Of a stretch of DNA of 64,000 nt, positions 35,391 through 46,412 are shown in pieces (position 1 is the stretch's first letter; the number at the start of each line of letters is the position of its first letter). Source of the stretch: Ctenosaura bakeri. Taxonomy: Eukaryota > Chordata > Lepidosauria > Squamata > Iguanidae. The position numbers and the translations under genes are program-made. The notes under the pieces are model-generated. The model was not told the DNA's origin and made no database searches. It was given only the letters and a program-made list of their open reading frames with translations. The stretch lies in the NCBI GenBank assembly GCA_948474755.1, contig CAOLHI010001827.1:62001-126000 (forward strand). The letters run 5' to 3'.

Positions 35391-35864
35391 GCCTTATCAC
35401 ACCATACTTTAACCTCATGTTATTCCATTGGAAGCCCGCCATAGCCATTCCCATGATGGTTATTAATGCTCTCTATTGCACCCTCTCAGCATTAGCAGGT
35501 TAGTCACATCATTCACACTGTTTTTTAACTCTGCATTACAGAATTACTGCCAAGTCCTTCCCCCCACCCCATGCCTTCTGATTGGTCCATATTATTTTTT
35601 TTAAATGTTATATTTGTACTTGCACAGTAATGTTCTGAGGGTATAACAACCTGGAAATGCCCAATGGATCAGGTATAGAAGAAAGTGCTGGGAGGAATCC
35701 ACACTTCCACAGATGACTGGATTGTTGCAGGAAATTTACAGTGGGGGGGAAGGAACGTTTAAAATGGATTGCAATGCAATAGTGGCTGGTGAACAACGAT
35801 GTCATGTGATTATGAACCGGGAATATCACTTGGTCAGGCGGTATGACACCTTGGTGTGAAAGAC
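35391..35864. mobile_element. Probable TIR element, about 474 bp
   Basis: GCCTTATCACACCATAC at the left end resembles the reverse of the right end, GGTGTGAAAGAC (GTCTTTCACACC). The termini resemble the GCCCTTTYCGCAC family but are diverged. The 5-bp flanks do not match. Two CACTATTGC/GCAATAG-type stretches suggest further internal pairing. Confidence 0.4.
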
Positions 35865-36004
35865 CCTCAGTCCTATCCCACAAATGTTTCAGAGTTCCTT
35901 TGAAAATATTAACAATTTCTGGAAAAGGACAATTTAGCAGGCAGTGCATATTTGGTCTTTCAAAAAAAAAACTTTTAAAGTATACCAGTAATAAGAGGGC
36001 AAAT

Positions 36005-36043
36005 ACTCTTACTTACTACTTACTAATACTTACTAACTAATTA
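36005..36043. repeat. Degenerate ACTTACT/ACTAAT tandem repeat
   Basis: Irregular repeats of ACTTACTA and CTTACTAA. Confidence 0.7.
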
Positions 36044-36366
36044 AAAGTCTGTAACTAGTTTAAGAACAATCACTAGTCAGTTTATTTAAAAGAAAAAGGG
36101 TACTTACAGATTTGACAAATATTCTCCAGGGTTTTCTAGAAAGAAGATGCACATTTTCAGAGAAGACCTTACCAAAGATCAGGCTATGATTCAACTATAT
36201 GTTGCTCTTTTCCTGCTACTTTCTCCCCAAAGTCTTACATTACCTATGCACAAAAATTTGCATTTGCACTGTGATGCATTGCTACCAATGGCAAATGAAA
36301 ATGCTGTTTCAAATAAACTTTTCCATAACAATTCCTAGTTGCAGCAGCAAGGTGAGGAAGACAGCG

Positions 36367-36960
36367 GCCCTTTCCGCACGAGGCAAGGGAATTGCTCCGT
36401 GCCGTTACCTACCACTTCTTCTGGGGTCCGAAGCAACGTGGACTGTCCCTGAAGCCCTTCCGCAGGGCTCCTCCTTGGTTCAGGGAAGAATCAGAGCAGT
36501 GCGAGGTCTGCTCTGGCTTCCAAAATGGCGGCTTCCAGCTTCCCAAATGGTGGCTCCGACTTCCAAAATGGCCGCTTCTGGCTTCCAAAATGGCAGCTTC
36601 CAGCTTCCAAAATGGCCGCTTCCGGCTTCCAAAATGGCGGCTTCCAGTTGGTCATGGGTCCTGACCAACTGCTGAAGCTTGCCACGCCTAAAGCCCACCC
36701 TCCGCAGATTGCAGGCTCGCATTGGTGCAAGCCTGCAAATCTGCACAAGGGAGCAGGAACGCAATGGCGCGTTCCAGGAAAATAAAGACCTGTTTTTTCC
36801 GGTCTTTCAAAAACACGCCGGAGGACTACTTGGGGTCATTTTGGAGCGGACTGAGGTGTGGATCTCTGGTAAGTAGTCCGCTCCTAGTCTGCTCCAAGGA
36901 GCAGACGACCTCCGTGAGAGGACGCACTACCCTGTTCTAATTGCCTGGTGTGGAAAGGAC
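36367..36960. mobile_element. GGCC-terminal TIR element, family C, with minisatellite
   Basis: The terminal inverted repeats are GCCCTTTCCGCACGAGGCAA and, reversed from the right, GTCCTTTCCACACCAGGCAA. The right half matches the element at 43324 in the opposite orientation: GCAGATTGCAGGCTCGCATT, AAAGACC...GGTCTTTCAAAA, ACTACTTGGGGTCATTTTGG. The left part has a 22-bp minisatellite. The 5-bp flanks CAGCG and CTGAG differ but both fit CNNNG. It has no transposase frame. Confidence 0.75.
36515..36648. repeat. 22-bp minisatellite with YY1-like motifs
   Basis: Six units begin TTCCAAAATGG or a variant at 36518, 36540, 36561, 36583, 36605 and 36627, each followed by a C/G-rich half. Most units contain CAAAATGGCNGC, close to the vertebrate YY1 consensus AANATGGCGGC. 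Confidence 0.85.
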
Positions 36961-36971
36961 CTGAGACTGAG

Positions 36972-37390
36972 GCCATTTCCACACGTTACTTTGCTCAATC
37001 ATCTTCCAGTCACAATCCCAGCAGCACCTTTCCTAGGAAGGGAGCCCAACAGGAATGCTTCCCTCTGCACCCAACAGGCTTCCTGTGGAAGGGAGTATAA
37101 AGGACACATACCTCTTCCTTCTGCAGTGCAGCTGGGCTCTTTCCCATGCTGTGCTGCAGCAGGAAATGCCTCCACTGCACTTCCAGCCCTTCTGCATGGC
37201 AAGTAAGTACAGGAGCATCACACAGTCAGGGGTCATAGATGGAGAAACTCCGTCAATGATTTACCCCACGATCATGCTGGCTGGTGATGCGAGAAGGGCA
37301 GGACCACAATGACATCATGCAGAAGTGTTGTCACAGTACTGCCTCTCTTGCGAGCTCATGCTAGGACACAGTCATCAATGTGCAAAGAGC
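36972..37390 (+). mobile_element. GGCC-terminal TIR element, family B, complete
   Basis: The left end is GCCATTTCCACACG and the right end reads TGCAAAGAGC. CTGAG is duplicated exactly at 36967-36971 and 37391-37395. The body has GGAATGCTTCCCTCTGCACC, GCAGCAGGAAATGCCTCCAC, and GGCAAGTAAGTA. It continues with a GACATCATGCAGAAGTGTTG segment that is shared with 44262 and 46074. It is non-coding. Confidence 0.8.
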
Positions 37391-37662
37391 CTGAGAGAAC
37401 AAGGCTGAGACAGATACATGCAAGTTTCTTCATCTAGAGTGATTCATGTGGTTCACAATGCCAAAATCACAAGGCTGGGGGAACAGCTTGGAGTAACTGG
37501 GAAATTTTTATTAAACATACAACTATCCTGAAACTGTACACTGAAAGAAAAGGTCTTCTTTCACTAACCTGAACTGTCATTTACAACCTGAGCTGTCATA
37601 TACAACTGCCAGATTGGACGAAGGAGACTTGTTCACTGATGATGGGGATACAAGGGGATGGC

Positions 37663-37850
37663 GTTTCCAATGTGGTGTAGTGGTCTGAGGCCATTTCTGC
37701 ATTGGGCTGTTATAGCCTCATAATTCCACTTTCAACATCCTATGAAATCCTGGGGTTTGCAGTTTAGGGAGGGGCCAGTTGGAGGTCATGGTTCAATTCC
37801 CTTTTTGGCCATGGATTCCCCACTTGGCCATGGAAACAAAGAAGAAAACA
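37663..37850 (+). mobile_element. tRNA-derived SINE, broken by an element
   Basis: The head TGTGGTGTAGTGGTCTGAG is followed after the insertion by GTCATGGTTCAATTCCC (B box) and CTTGGCCATGGAAAC. The 3' half of the SINE is missing. Confidence 0.6.
37690..37775. mobile_element. GGCC-terminal MITE, left half, inside a SINE
   Basis: Starts GCCATTTCTGCATTGGGC after CTGAG, then ATAATTCCACTTTCAACATC and GGGGTTTGCAGTTTAGGGAG. The right half is lost. Confidence 0.65.
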
Positions 37851-38387
37851 ATTTTTCACTTCAGACTCCAGGCCTGCCATACACAAAAATTAATTTGTAA
37901 TCCTGCCCTAGTGGCAACTAAAGTTATCTTTTCTTTTAAAACTTAATTTGCACTTTTACGACTATCACTCCTTTTTCAAATTTTTACATCAAGTACACAA
38001 AGGTATTTTAAAAATGGAAAACAGAGCAAATATGCAGTTCTTTGACAGTAATGGCCTCCATAAGCCATACAGCTGTTGGGCAAGATGTGTGATTAAATGT
38101 TGTTTATGCTAAATACAAAACAGAGTCCATGCTTCTTTTCAAGGAGTGGGAATTTAGTATAGATCCTGCTGTATGGAGCCTAAAATTGCAACAAAGATTA
38201 CCAAATTAATGCCCATAAAGCTCCTCCTGAGTGTTTAAGCTTAAACATGCAGAAGAAACATATGACAGGGATTCTGATATATTTTTCTGAGATTATCAAG
38301 ATTTGCTAAAGCTCCTAAAGCTACATAAAATTTCAGTTTCAGTATGGCTGAAAGTCACAGAATATAGAACTCTTTCTAACTACTGAG

Positions 38388-38465
38388 CTATAATAATATA
38401 ATCTTATAATAATTTATAATCTATAATAATAATAATAATAATCTATAATAATAATAATAATAATC

Positions 38466-38501
<36 letters not shown>

Positions 38502-38529
38502 CTATAATAATATAATCTTATAATAATTT
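38388..38529. repeat. (TAA)n array with CTA spacers and duplicated ends
   Basis: Blocks of TAA repeats are separated by TCTA. The array is bounded by the same 28-bp motif at 38388-38415 and 38502-38529 (CTATAATAATATAATCTTAT followed by AATAATTT). Confidence 0.9.
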
Positions 38530-38599
38530 GCACAATTCTTTCCATTTTGTCCTGTTTCTCTTCCTTTTGCTGTCCTAAAAGCTCTACCCTTAATCTATG

Positions 38600-39365
38600 G
38601 CCCTTTTCGCATGGCAGTTTGAAAGCGTATTAAACACGCTCCCTCCCCCCTTCACGAGCCGCCGTACCGCATGACATTCCCGCCGACCCGGGGCTCTCGC
38701 GATCGTGAGTAGTGCTGGAGTCGCGTTTTTTCATTTTCGCCTGGAAGCGAAAATGACCTCCTTTTTACGTATCGCTCGCGCAACCCGCGGGCCTGCGGAG
38801 CCCTCTTACGCGAAGGAGCCGGGAGTGGGTGGGGTGCGGGCAGTCCCAGCTGCCTGTCCGTCACACAGCAACTCCCAGAGGAAGCCCCGCCCAGCAGCAG
38901 GGACGCCGCTGCCCCCATGGTAGCAGGGAACACTGCCCGACATGTTGCCGCAAGAGCCCACCCCGGGGTTGCGTCGCCACACTTGAGACGACAGCAGCCC
39001 CTGGAGTCTGGCTGACTATTTTTTTAAAAAAAAACTGGTGCTATTATTAGCACGTTAGCGCATTAGCACCGTAGCTCTGCTACTGGTCTGCCCTTGGGGC
39101 TGCTGCGATGGCCTGTTGGCAGGATCTATCGGCTGAAAAAAATAAAAAAAAGAAAACCCACCGCCCAATCAGGGCCGGTGGGGCGGGGACAGGGAGGGAC
39201 CTGGGCGTGGCCCACGACACCGACATGCGGAAGAGGCACCAGGCAGGGAATGGTGCTCTCTACAAATGCCCTGCTGTGTGCGGAGTGCAAGGGGCTTTTT
39301 TGCGAAGTTTACAATAGCGCGAGGGCTCTCCCTCATTGCGCTAATGACCTACGTGCAAAAAGGGC
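38600..39365. mobile_element. GC-rich TIR element, 766 bp, related to the one at 23359
   Basis: The left end is GCCCTTTTCGCATGGC and the reversed right end is GCCCTTTTTGCACG. It is strongly GC/CpG-rich, with a hairpin CATTTTCGC...GCGAAAATG at 38732-38755 like that of 23359. The 5-bp flanks (CTATG and CCTCG) fit CNNNG but do not match. The frames inside (up to 149 codons) run across the junction with the next element and are not genes. Confidence 0.65.
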
Positions 39366-39385
39366 CCTCGACTCTCTATGTATCG

Positions 39386-39585
39386 GCCATTTCCGCACTA
39401 CAGTGTTCAAGTGCTGCTATTCCACTTTCAACGCCCTGTGGAATCCTGGGGTTTGTAGTTTACTGAGACCAAAGAGCTCTTTGGCTGAGAATTCGAAGTG
39501 CCCTTCCCTAAACTACAAACCCCAGAATTCCATAGGAGGTTGATAGTGGAATAGCAGCACTTTAACACCGTAGTGCGGAAATGGT
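39386..39585. mobile_element. GGCC-terminal palindromic MITE, complete
   Basis: The ends are GCCATTTCCGCACTAC and GTAGTGCGGAAATGGT. The inner arms are GTGCTGCTATTCCACTTTCA and GTGGAATAGCAGCAC. It includes CTGGGGTTTGTAGTTTACTG paired with AAACTACAAACCCCAGAATT. It is one of the best-preserved copies. Confidence 0.85.
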
Positions 39586-39699
39586 GATAGTCTAGAGCTA
39601 GACTACAGCTTTTAGCCTTTCTCTCCCCACCTCAAGCACTATGATATCTTTCTGGTTTCTGTTTCTTTTCCATCTTTCTGGAGCTCCTCTGTTACTGGG

Positions 39700-39850
39700 G
39701 CCATTTCCACACTATACTCTTACAGCGTATTATTCCACTTTCAATATCCTATGTAATCCTGGAGTTTGCAGTTTAGAGAGGAGCCTTGAGGATTCCATAG
39801 GATGTTGAAAGTGGAATAATCACGCTATAAGAGTGCAGTGCGGAAATGGC
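39700..39850. mobile_element. GGCC-terminal MITE, short complete form
   Basis: The ends are GCCATTTCCACACTATACTC and GAGTGCAGTGCGGAAATGGC. CTGGG is duplicated exactly at 39695-39699 and 39851-39855. It is 151 bp, shorter than the 200-bp form, because the central arm is deleted. Confidence 0.85.
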
Positions 39851-39960
39851 CTGGGAGATAAATTACATAGTATGTTAAATACATCATGTGTGATTTAAAA
39901 GTCTTGTCTTGTTTTAGTTAAAGTAAGCACGTGCAGCCACAATCCAGACTGAGAGTTTAT

Positions 39961-39986
39961 AGTGTGTGTGTGTGTGTGTGTGTGTA

Positions 39987-40027
<41 letters not shown>
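39961..40027. repeat. (TG)n(TA)n compound microsatellite
   Basis: TG run to about 39985, then TATG spacers and a TA run to 40027. Confidence 0.95.
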
Positions 40028-40029
<2 letters not shown>

Positions 40030-40360
40030 TGTGAAGGGCATTTTGTCTTTAATATCTGTAGAGTGTGTGTGTATGCATGTATTGCCTATATCATTGCTAC
40101 TCAAAGTGGTGGTCCCAGAATCAGTGCTGGACCCAGGAAAGAAAGAAGCAATTGTAGCTAATGGGCAGAGATATGGTGCCGGTCTCTGGCACACTGGGAA
40201 AAAAAATGACTGCTAAACTCCCACATCAGATAGACTGAGAAGCACTGGTATGTATAAGTAGGCTACAAGCCAAGAAAGAGGGCTTTACTGCTAACAAAAA
40301 AAAACAAAAGTGATGCAAGGAACTAGTAGTGGTGGATAGTCATGTGGTATTGGCTAATTT

Positions 40361-40544
40361 GAGGGCCAACATGGGGTAGTAATTTGAGCTTTGGCCTGCA
40401 AGCCTGGAAACCAGGGTTTTATTCTCCACTCAGCCATGGAAACCCACTGGGTGATTTTGGGCACATCACACACTCTCAGTCCCAGAAAACCCTATGATAA
40501 GTTCTCCTTAGGGTTGCCATAAGTCAAAAATGACTAGAAGGCAC

Positions 40545-40575
<31 letters not shown>

Positions 40576-40577
40576 CC
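40361..40577 (+). mobile_element. tRNA-derived SINE, full length with (CAA)n tail
   Basis: Head GAGGGCCAACATGGGGTAGT, body CAGCCATGGAAACCCACTGG, GTTGCCATAAGTCAAAAATG, tail AAGGCACACAACAACAACAA continuing to 40577. The B box is mutated (GGGTTTTATTC). Confidence 0.85.
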
Positions 40578-41089
40578 AGCTGAGGTCAGTCCACTCTCTC
40601 CACCTCCTACACCAAACTCTATGGGAATTTTCAGAATTGATGGAGTATTTTCCACTGGCTTTTCCATAAATATCTCCATAGGTTTCAAGGACACTGCTGC
40701 AGGGAGAAGTTGCTCTGAAACTGTAAGAATTCCACTCCTTCAGAACACAGAAAATACAGTATCAGAAGAATTTCTGGTGGATTTCGCTGGCTTCCCTAGT
40801 TTGCACACCCAGCTGTGCTGGGGAGGAGAGTAATATTTATATGGAAAAGAAAGTTACCCTGACCTTCTCCCAATCTGTAAGCACTATCACAAAGAACATC
40901 TGAAGAAAATGGAGGAAATAATGGGCTGCCATCGGACTATCAAGTGTCTGATTACACAACAGTGGAGTGTAGCATGAGTAGGGGAGGGGAAAGCAATCTT
41001 TTCCCTTCTCCAACACCTGTAAAACCTGCTGTCAACTTTCAGGTGACTCCTGAAGCTGTGAGGCGAAGAGGAATGGAAGGGATTTAAAT
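40578..41089. other. Unique DNA, nothing recognised
   Basis: The 70-codon plus frame at 40621 shows no known domain. Confidence 0.45.
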
Positions 41090-41432
41090 GGACAGAACCA
41101 TTCTTAGCAGCTGCTCCCAGGCTGTGGCACTCCCTTCCATGGGAGATCCAATTAGCCCTTTCCCTGCTCTCTTTCTGCCAGCAGGATCTTATTTAGGGAG
41201 GCATTTGGTTGGTTTTTAAATCATACGGTAGAATAGTGCTTGTAGTTATTTGATTTGTTTTTATCCTATTTTTTAGTTATATTTTTAATGTATTTGAAAC
41301 TGTTTTAACTCTGTTTTTAATGGTATTTTTAACGTACATTTTAGCTACGTTCTATTTTAAATTTTGTAAGCCACTTTGAGTGCCTTGGTGGGAGAAAGAT
41401 GGAATAGAAATCCATCAAACAAATAAATAAAA
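41090..41432 (+). mobile_element. L2-type LINE 3' untranslated end
   Basis: GGCTGTGGCACTCCCTTCCA, CTCTCTTTCTGCCAGCAGG, and the typical end GTAAGCCACTTTGAGTGCCT, GAATAGAAATCCATCAAACA with an AAATAAAT tail. Confidence 0.75.
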
Positions 41433-43323
41433 AATTAGTTTGATGTGAGGATTGTTCTAATGTTGATCCATTTCTGTGATGAGGTTCAAATGAAGGGTCA
41501 CAAACATTAAACAACTGGGTACCATATGGGACAATAAAGACATAAGGGGAAAAAACCCTTTACTGTTTTAGATTTCACTGACTGATGGAAGAAAGTAAAC
41601 ATCTTGCACTAAAGTAACTGAAAAGAATCAGACAGAGGTAAATAAATCCAAAATATTAGGGTCCTCTCTAGCCCCATATTTAGCATCATGGAGTTTCAAA
41701 ACATATAACAGTCGCTACTATCATTTCTCAGTGGAGCACTCCTGATTCTCTGAATGAGAAATAGAAAATAATAAGAGAATCTTCATTCATAAATGAAAAT
41801 TAGCTTTTATAGGCCTAATAGATTAGTTCTAATTACAACCACTTGGTTAATGCTTATGCAATGCCTTGCCAGTGGTGAATACTATAAAACATCCTAAATA
41901 CGCTACCAAATATGTATGATGAGATCATTTTAATTTTGTATAAGTAGACCAGAAAATGGAATATTACATTAGATTTTTTAATAGAAACCAATAAATATTT
42001 ACTATATTAAAATACTCCTTTTTCTGAACACACTCTTTCACTTGGGTTTTGCCTTGAGAAGTTATTAGGAAAGCCTTTTTACATTTTTTGATAATTTATA
42101 ACTCATCTCATTTCATCAAGACTGAGAGCCAATTCCAGACTAATTTGAGTAACAGGATTTAAAATATTCAAGTAAGCCATTTTAATAAGTGAAGTGAAGT
42201 AGAATCATAGGGAAACAACAATTAATATGAACATGGAATTGGATCTATACAGGCAGCTAACTTCCTAAACAGTACAGATTAAAAACTGGAAGAGGTATTA
42301 GAGCATAGGAATGATTTTTACTGTTTTAAAGAGAACCGTGATTTTTTAGGAACAGACAGCACTCCACTTTTTCTCAGCTAAGCTCATAAATGTCTGGTTG
42401 GGCATTATGGGAAACAGGCTGCTAAAGCAGATAGGTCTTTGTTCTACTCTAGCAAGGACTCATCTTGGATTCTTAAGCCAGAAAGGTTTCAGACAAAAAT
42501 AGCCCAAGCATCCTTCTAGCTAGCTATGGTGGATGTCAGTCAAGGCTACCTAGGTGAATCTTTGTCTCCCCTCCTACCTGTCAGTTCTTCAGAGCAGAAA
42601 AATTGAACTTGCAGATCTTCCTAAGGCTCTTTTTGTCAGTTTAGCTTGTTGTATATCCCTTTATATTTCCCTTCCCCACATTGCCTCACAGCAGACCCAA
42701 TGATTTCCACATCACCATTCATGATGTATGATAATGACTGTAAAACAAAGGATACGCTGTCAAAATATACCTTAGCCTGAAGTGAAAGAACCTCAGCTGT
42801 TAAAATGGAATAAAATCAAAACACAGTATCATCATATTTCCATGAAGCTTGTACTTGAAATGCTTTAGGGCATCTGGAAATCACATTCATCATGATAGCA
42901 AAGCCACACAGTGTCCTAGTAACATTTGCATGCTATTTATAACACAGTCATACATAAAACATGTACTCTCTCCATCACCGGAATAAACTGAAACTATACA
43001 ATTGGTGAAGTTATGCTGTAATGTAACAACTGAAGATTTATGTCCCCATCAAAGCAAAACATAAAAAAACTGTCTTTCATAAGTTCAGATCAATTCACCA
43101 ACTTATAGGACATCTGCCTTTTGAATTCATATTATCCCTGTCCTCTACTGCTCTCCTAAAAGAAAACCCAGAGATGTAGTAGGATGTAAGACACATGTGT
43201 CATCTAAAGACAAGTTCTATTTTTTTATTTGCCAAGCAGAATGTTCAATGGCTATTTGTTGGCACCTGCATACTCTTATAACTTATTACAACTTTGTGCT
43301 GGCAATACCAAACTTTATATAGG
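41433..43323. other. Unique AT-rich DNA, nothing recognised
   Basis: No repeat family, RNA gene or exon was recognised in nearly 1.9 kb. Confidence 0.45.
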
Positions 43324-43756
43324 GCCATTTCCACACAGGGTTTTTAAAACGGGGCAGAGCATCCTCCAGGGAGGAGGTCTGCACCTAGGAGCAGATTGGG
43401 TCAGACCTACATAACGTAAATCCACACCTCAGCCTGCTCCGGAACGACCCCAAGTGGTCGTCCAGCATGCTTTTGAAAGACCGCTAAAAATAGGTCTTTC
43501 AAAAGCACAGAGTGCACCACTGCGAGCCTGCTTCTTCATGCAGATTTGCAGGCTCGCCCCAATGCGAGCCTGTGATCTGCCGGGGGCGGGCTTTAGGCTG
43601 GTGAGCTTCAGCGGTTGGTCAGTGCCGTTTGGGACGCCGGAGCAGTGCATATCGACAAGCACGCACTGCTCCGGAGCGGCGTGGTCCGGACTGGGGAGCC
43701 AAGAAGTCTGGTAAGGAGCATCAAGGGGCGATTCCCTCGCCCTGTGCGGAAATGGC
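43324..43756. mobile_element. GGCC-terminal TIR element, family C, complete
   Basis: The ends are GCCATTTCCACACAGGG and CCTGTGCGGAAATGGC. The flanks ATAGG and CTAGG are a one-mismatch duplication. The interior is the reverse of the right half of 36367. It holds a perfect 15-bp hairpin (43468-43507) and a perfect 12-bp pair CCGGAGCAGTGC/GCACTGCTCCGG (43637-43674). It is non-coding. The minisatellite present at 36515 is absent here. Confidence 0.8.
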
Positions 43757-44261
43757 CTAGGTTGAATACTATGATAATGTTTATTTAACGATCCATAAAT
43801 AATGGTAATTATTCAAGTAGTCTAGAACTCACATCGGTTTGAAGAATGTATTCTATTTCACATAACTTTGAATGAATGTATTCTATTATATGTATTGTTC
43901 TCTCGTTCTTTTCTGCTACATAAGTATACAGTCCTAATGAATAAATATAGAAAGAAACATAGCAAGAGAACTGAATAAAATTTCATGACAGAACCTATTT
44001 TAATGAAGCATTCCATTTCAATTGTATACAAATCTATATAAACACAGTTCCAAGTTCATTAGGGCCTCAGACAAATGGCTAGCCCCAACTAGAGTAGGCC
44101 TTTAAATTGTGAAACTTATACAATTGTTGACTTCTAAAGTTGCCATTGATTCTATGAGTATGCTCTAGTTGGAACCAACACATGGTTTTAGCTCTAGATA
44201 TTTAAAAACCAGAATTCCTTATTTTAAAAAAGAACTGAAAATAATGTTATAGAGCATTTAG
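43757..44261. other. Unique DNA, nothing recognised
   Basis: No repeats or coding signal. Confidence 0.45.
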
Positions 44262-44684
44262 GTCCTTTTCACACCTTATCTTGTCATGGAGACATCCAGT
44301 GTGGGTCCCAGCATCGACGCTGTCAGGAGGGGAGCACAACAAGAGTGGTCCCTTCCATATCGACTGCCTCTGGGATCCAGAAAGCATGACGGCCACACCT
44401 CTTCCTGCCACAGTGCAGCCAGGTACTGTCCTAGACTGCACTAGGGCAGGAAATGCAGCCATTGCACTTCCAGGGCCTCCACAGGGAAGGTAAGTATGGC
44501 TGTGTGACGGGATGGCAGTGCGATCGCTGGTCATTGATGGGGAAAATTTGTGAATGATTTCCAGCGTGATCGTGCCACCTGGGGACAGGGGACGGAAAAA
44601 CCGTAATGACATCATACATAAGTATTGTTGCAGTCCCATCCTTCTCCCTCCCTATGGCAGGTTGGGCAGGTGGAGTGGAAAGGT
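44262..44684 (+). mobile_element. GGCC-type TIR element, family B, near complete
   Basis: Starts GTCCTTTTCACACC and ends GTGGAAAGGTG. It shares with 36972 the order GCACTAGGGCAGGAAATGCA, GGCCTCCACAGGGAAG, GTAAGTAT, GGTCATTGATGGGGAAAA, AATGACATCATACATAAGTA. The 5-bp flanks are decayed. Confidence 0.75.
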
Positions 44685-46073
44685 GTTGGTAATGGTCTTT
44701 AATTATACATTGAACCACATGTGAGAAATGGCAGGAAAGGTTTTAACAATAAAATCTTTTTGAACATGGTTGCCAGCCCTCCTCATTCAGCCTGGAATGA
44801 TGAGAAACTGTATTCTACATCTGTATTCTACATCTAGAACTGCCAGCCTCCAGGTCTGTCCTAGAGTCCAAGACCTCAGTCTCCAAGAAGGCCAATAGTG
44901 GAGATGTTACAAGCCAATATTGTGGTCTCACATTAGACTGTCATTAGACCATCATAACCAGAAATGCATAGGAGATACAAAGAGAAAGAGGGGGAAACCA
45001 TGGAAACTACTAGTCTTAAGTAAATACTGCAGAATAGTGTTAAAGAGAATGGCAAAAGCACAAGAGGAGGAATTGAATATTCAAGGACAGTTTCCTGTAT
45101 GTCTCTATCCCTAAGCATGCAGCAGTCTCAGTCATATTATTTTTCTTAAATTTAAACAAAAATATTCAGTTCATGACAGAAACATTCAAATCATGGTAAT
45201 AGTAAAGGGCCTTCAGAGAGTGGCACAGTATAAAAGAGAAAGTGTTTGTGTGCTTTGGATGATGATGAATGATACAAGGAAAATGCACACAAACATTGGC
45301 TTTACACAGTCCATGAACTTACAGCAGAATGTATTCTATGACATCAAGGGTTTTTAATTAAGCACAAAAGAGGAAAACATTGAGGAGCCATTCTGAAAGT
45401 ATAAAACAAATGATCTAAACAGAAAAGCATACCACAAATGTCTTTTCTTTTCTTTTTTGCCAAAAAAAGATTAATCCCAAGAAAATCAGATGACCATTGC
45501 TGAAGAAGGGTAGTTTTTACCACAGTATTTCATTCCACTGAAAATTATGCAAAGAAAAAAAAAAGATCCCAAGAGTATTGCCTAATTCTGAATCTGCCAG
45601 GAGAATTTTTTGTAGATGAACTAAAGCACCAACATCAAGGAACCTTGAATTAAGGACTCAGATACTGCCCAAGGGGGCAGTTGGATTTAATATCACCAGC
45701 AAAAGACATAGGAAATTCTCCCCATAACTTTATGTTAGTTTTCTGTGATAGATAAGGTTTGCTTAATTTTTACAATGGCTATGATGAGCTTAGAGAGGAA
45801 GTTGCGACATGAACCTCCAATATTCTACAGAAGAAAAGTCTTAGCATTAACAATGTGTCTTATTATGTGGCTGACAGTTGCCTTGTAAATTTTGTAAAGC
45901 ACAAGTCAGCGCATAAGAAATGAAAACAGTTTAAAAACCTGCTAATGCAAGTGGGATGCAAATGTCATATAATCAACAATTGCCTCAAACATGGGATAAA
46001 ATCATTGAGTTTTGATGTAGAATCACATATCCTTAAGATATAAAGGGAATATAGCTTCTCACCCAAGAAGTAT
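44685..46073. other. Unique DNA with a 13-bp tandem duplication
   Basis: CTGTATTCTACAT is doubled at 44808-44833. Nothing else was recognised. Confidence 0.45.
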
Positions 46074-46181
46074 CTGGGGATGGAAAAAGGACGGGACCAC
46101 AACAATGTCATGCATAAGCGTTGTCACAGTCCTGTCCTTTCCCGTCCCTATGGCAGGTTGGGAGGGTGAAGCAGAAAGGGC
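46074..46181 (+). mobile_element. Family-B TIR element, right end only
   Basis: ACAATGTCATGCATAAGCGT, TGTCACAGTCC, CCTATGGCAGGTTGGGAGGG and the terminus AGAAAGGGC match the right end of 44262. Confidence 0.65.
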
Positions 46182-46222
46182 CCAGGATAGACCACATGAT
46201 TCCTACTCTGAAGCAGCAGTGT

Positions 46223-46412
46223 GGTGTTGTTGTGTACCTTCAAGTAATTTCCAGCTTATGGCAACCATAAGGCAAACCTATCACAGCGTTTTCTGGGGTT
46301 GAGAGTGTGTGGCACACCCAAGATCACGCAGTGAGTTTCCATGGCTGTGCAGGGAATCATACCATGGTCTCCAGGATTGTAATCCAGCACTCAAGCCACT
46401 ACACCTTAACCA
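46223..46412 (-). mobile_element. tRNA-derived SINE
   Basis: Reversed tail GTTGTTGTGTACCTTCAAGT, body GGTTGAGAGTGTGTGGCAC and reversed head CATGGTCTCCAGGATTG, CACTACACC. It lies directly downstream of the family-B fragment. Confidence 0.8.

Noticed and set aside
36199..36785. Frames up to 158 codons with repeating 'LPKW'/'FQNG' units
   Set aside because: They are translations of the 22-bp minisatellite within a transposon, present on both strands.
39094..39543. 149-codon plus-strand frame
   Set aside because: It runs from one TIR element across into another (38600-39365 into 39386-39585), so it cannot be a conserved gene.
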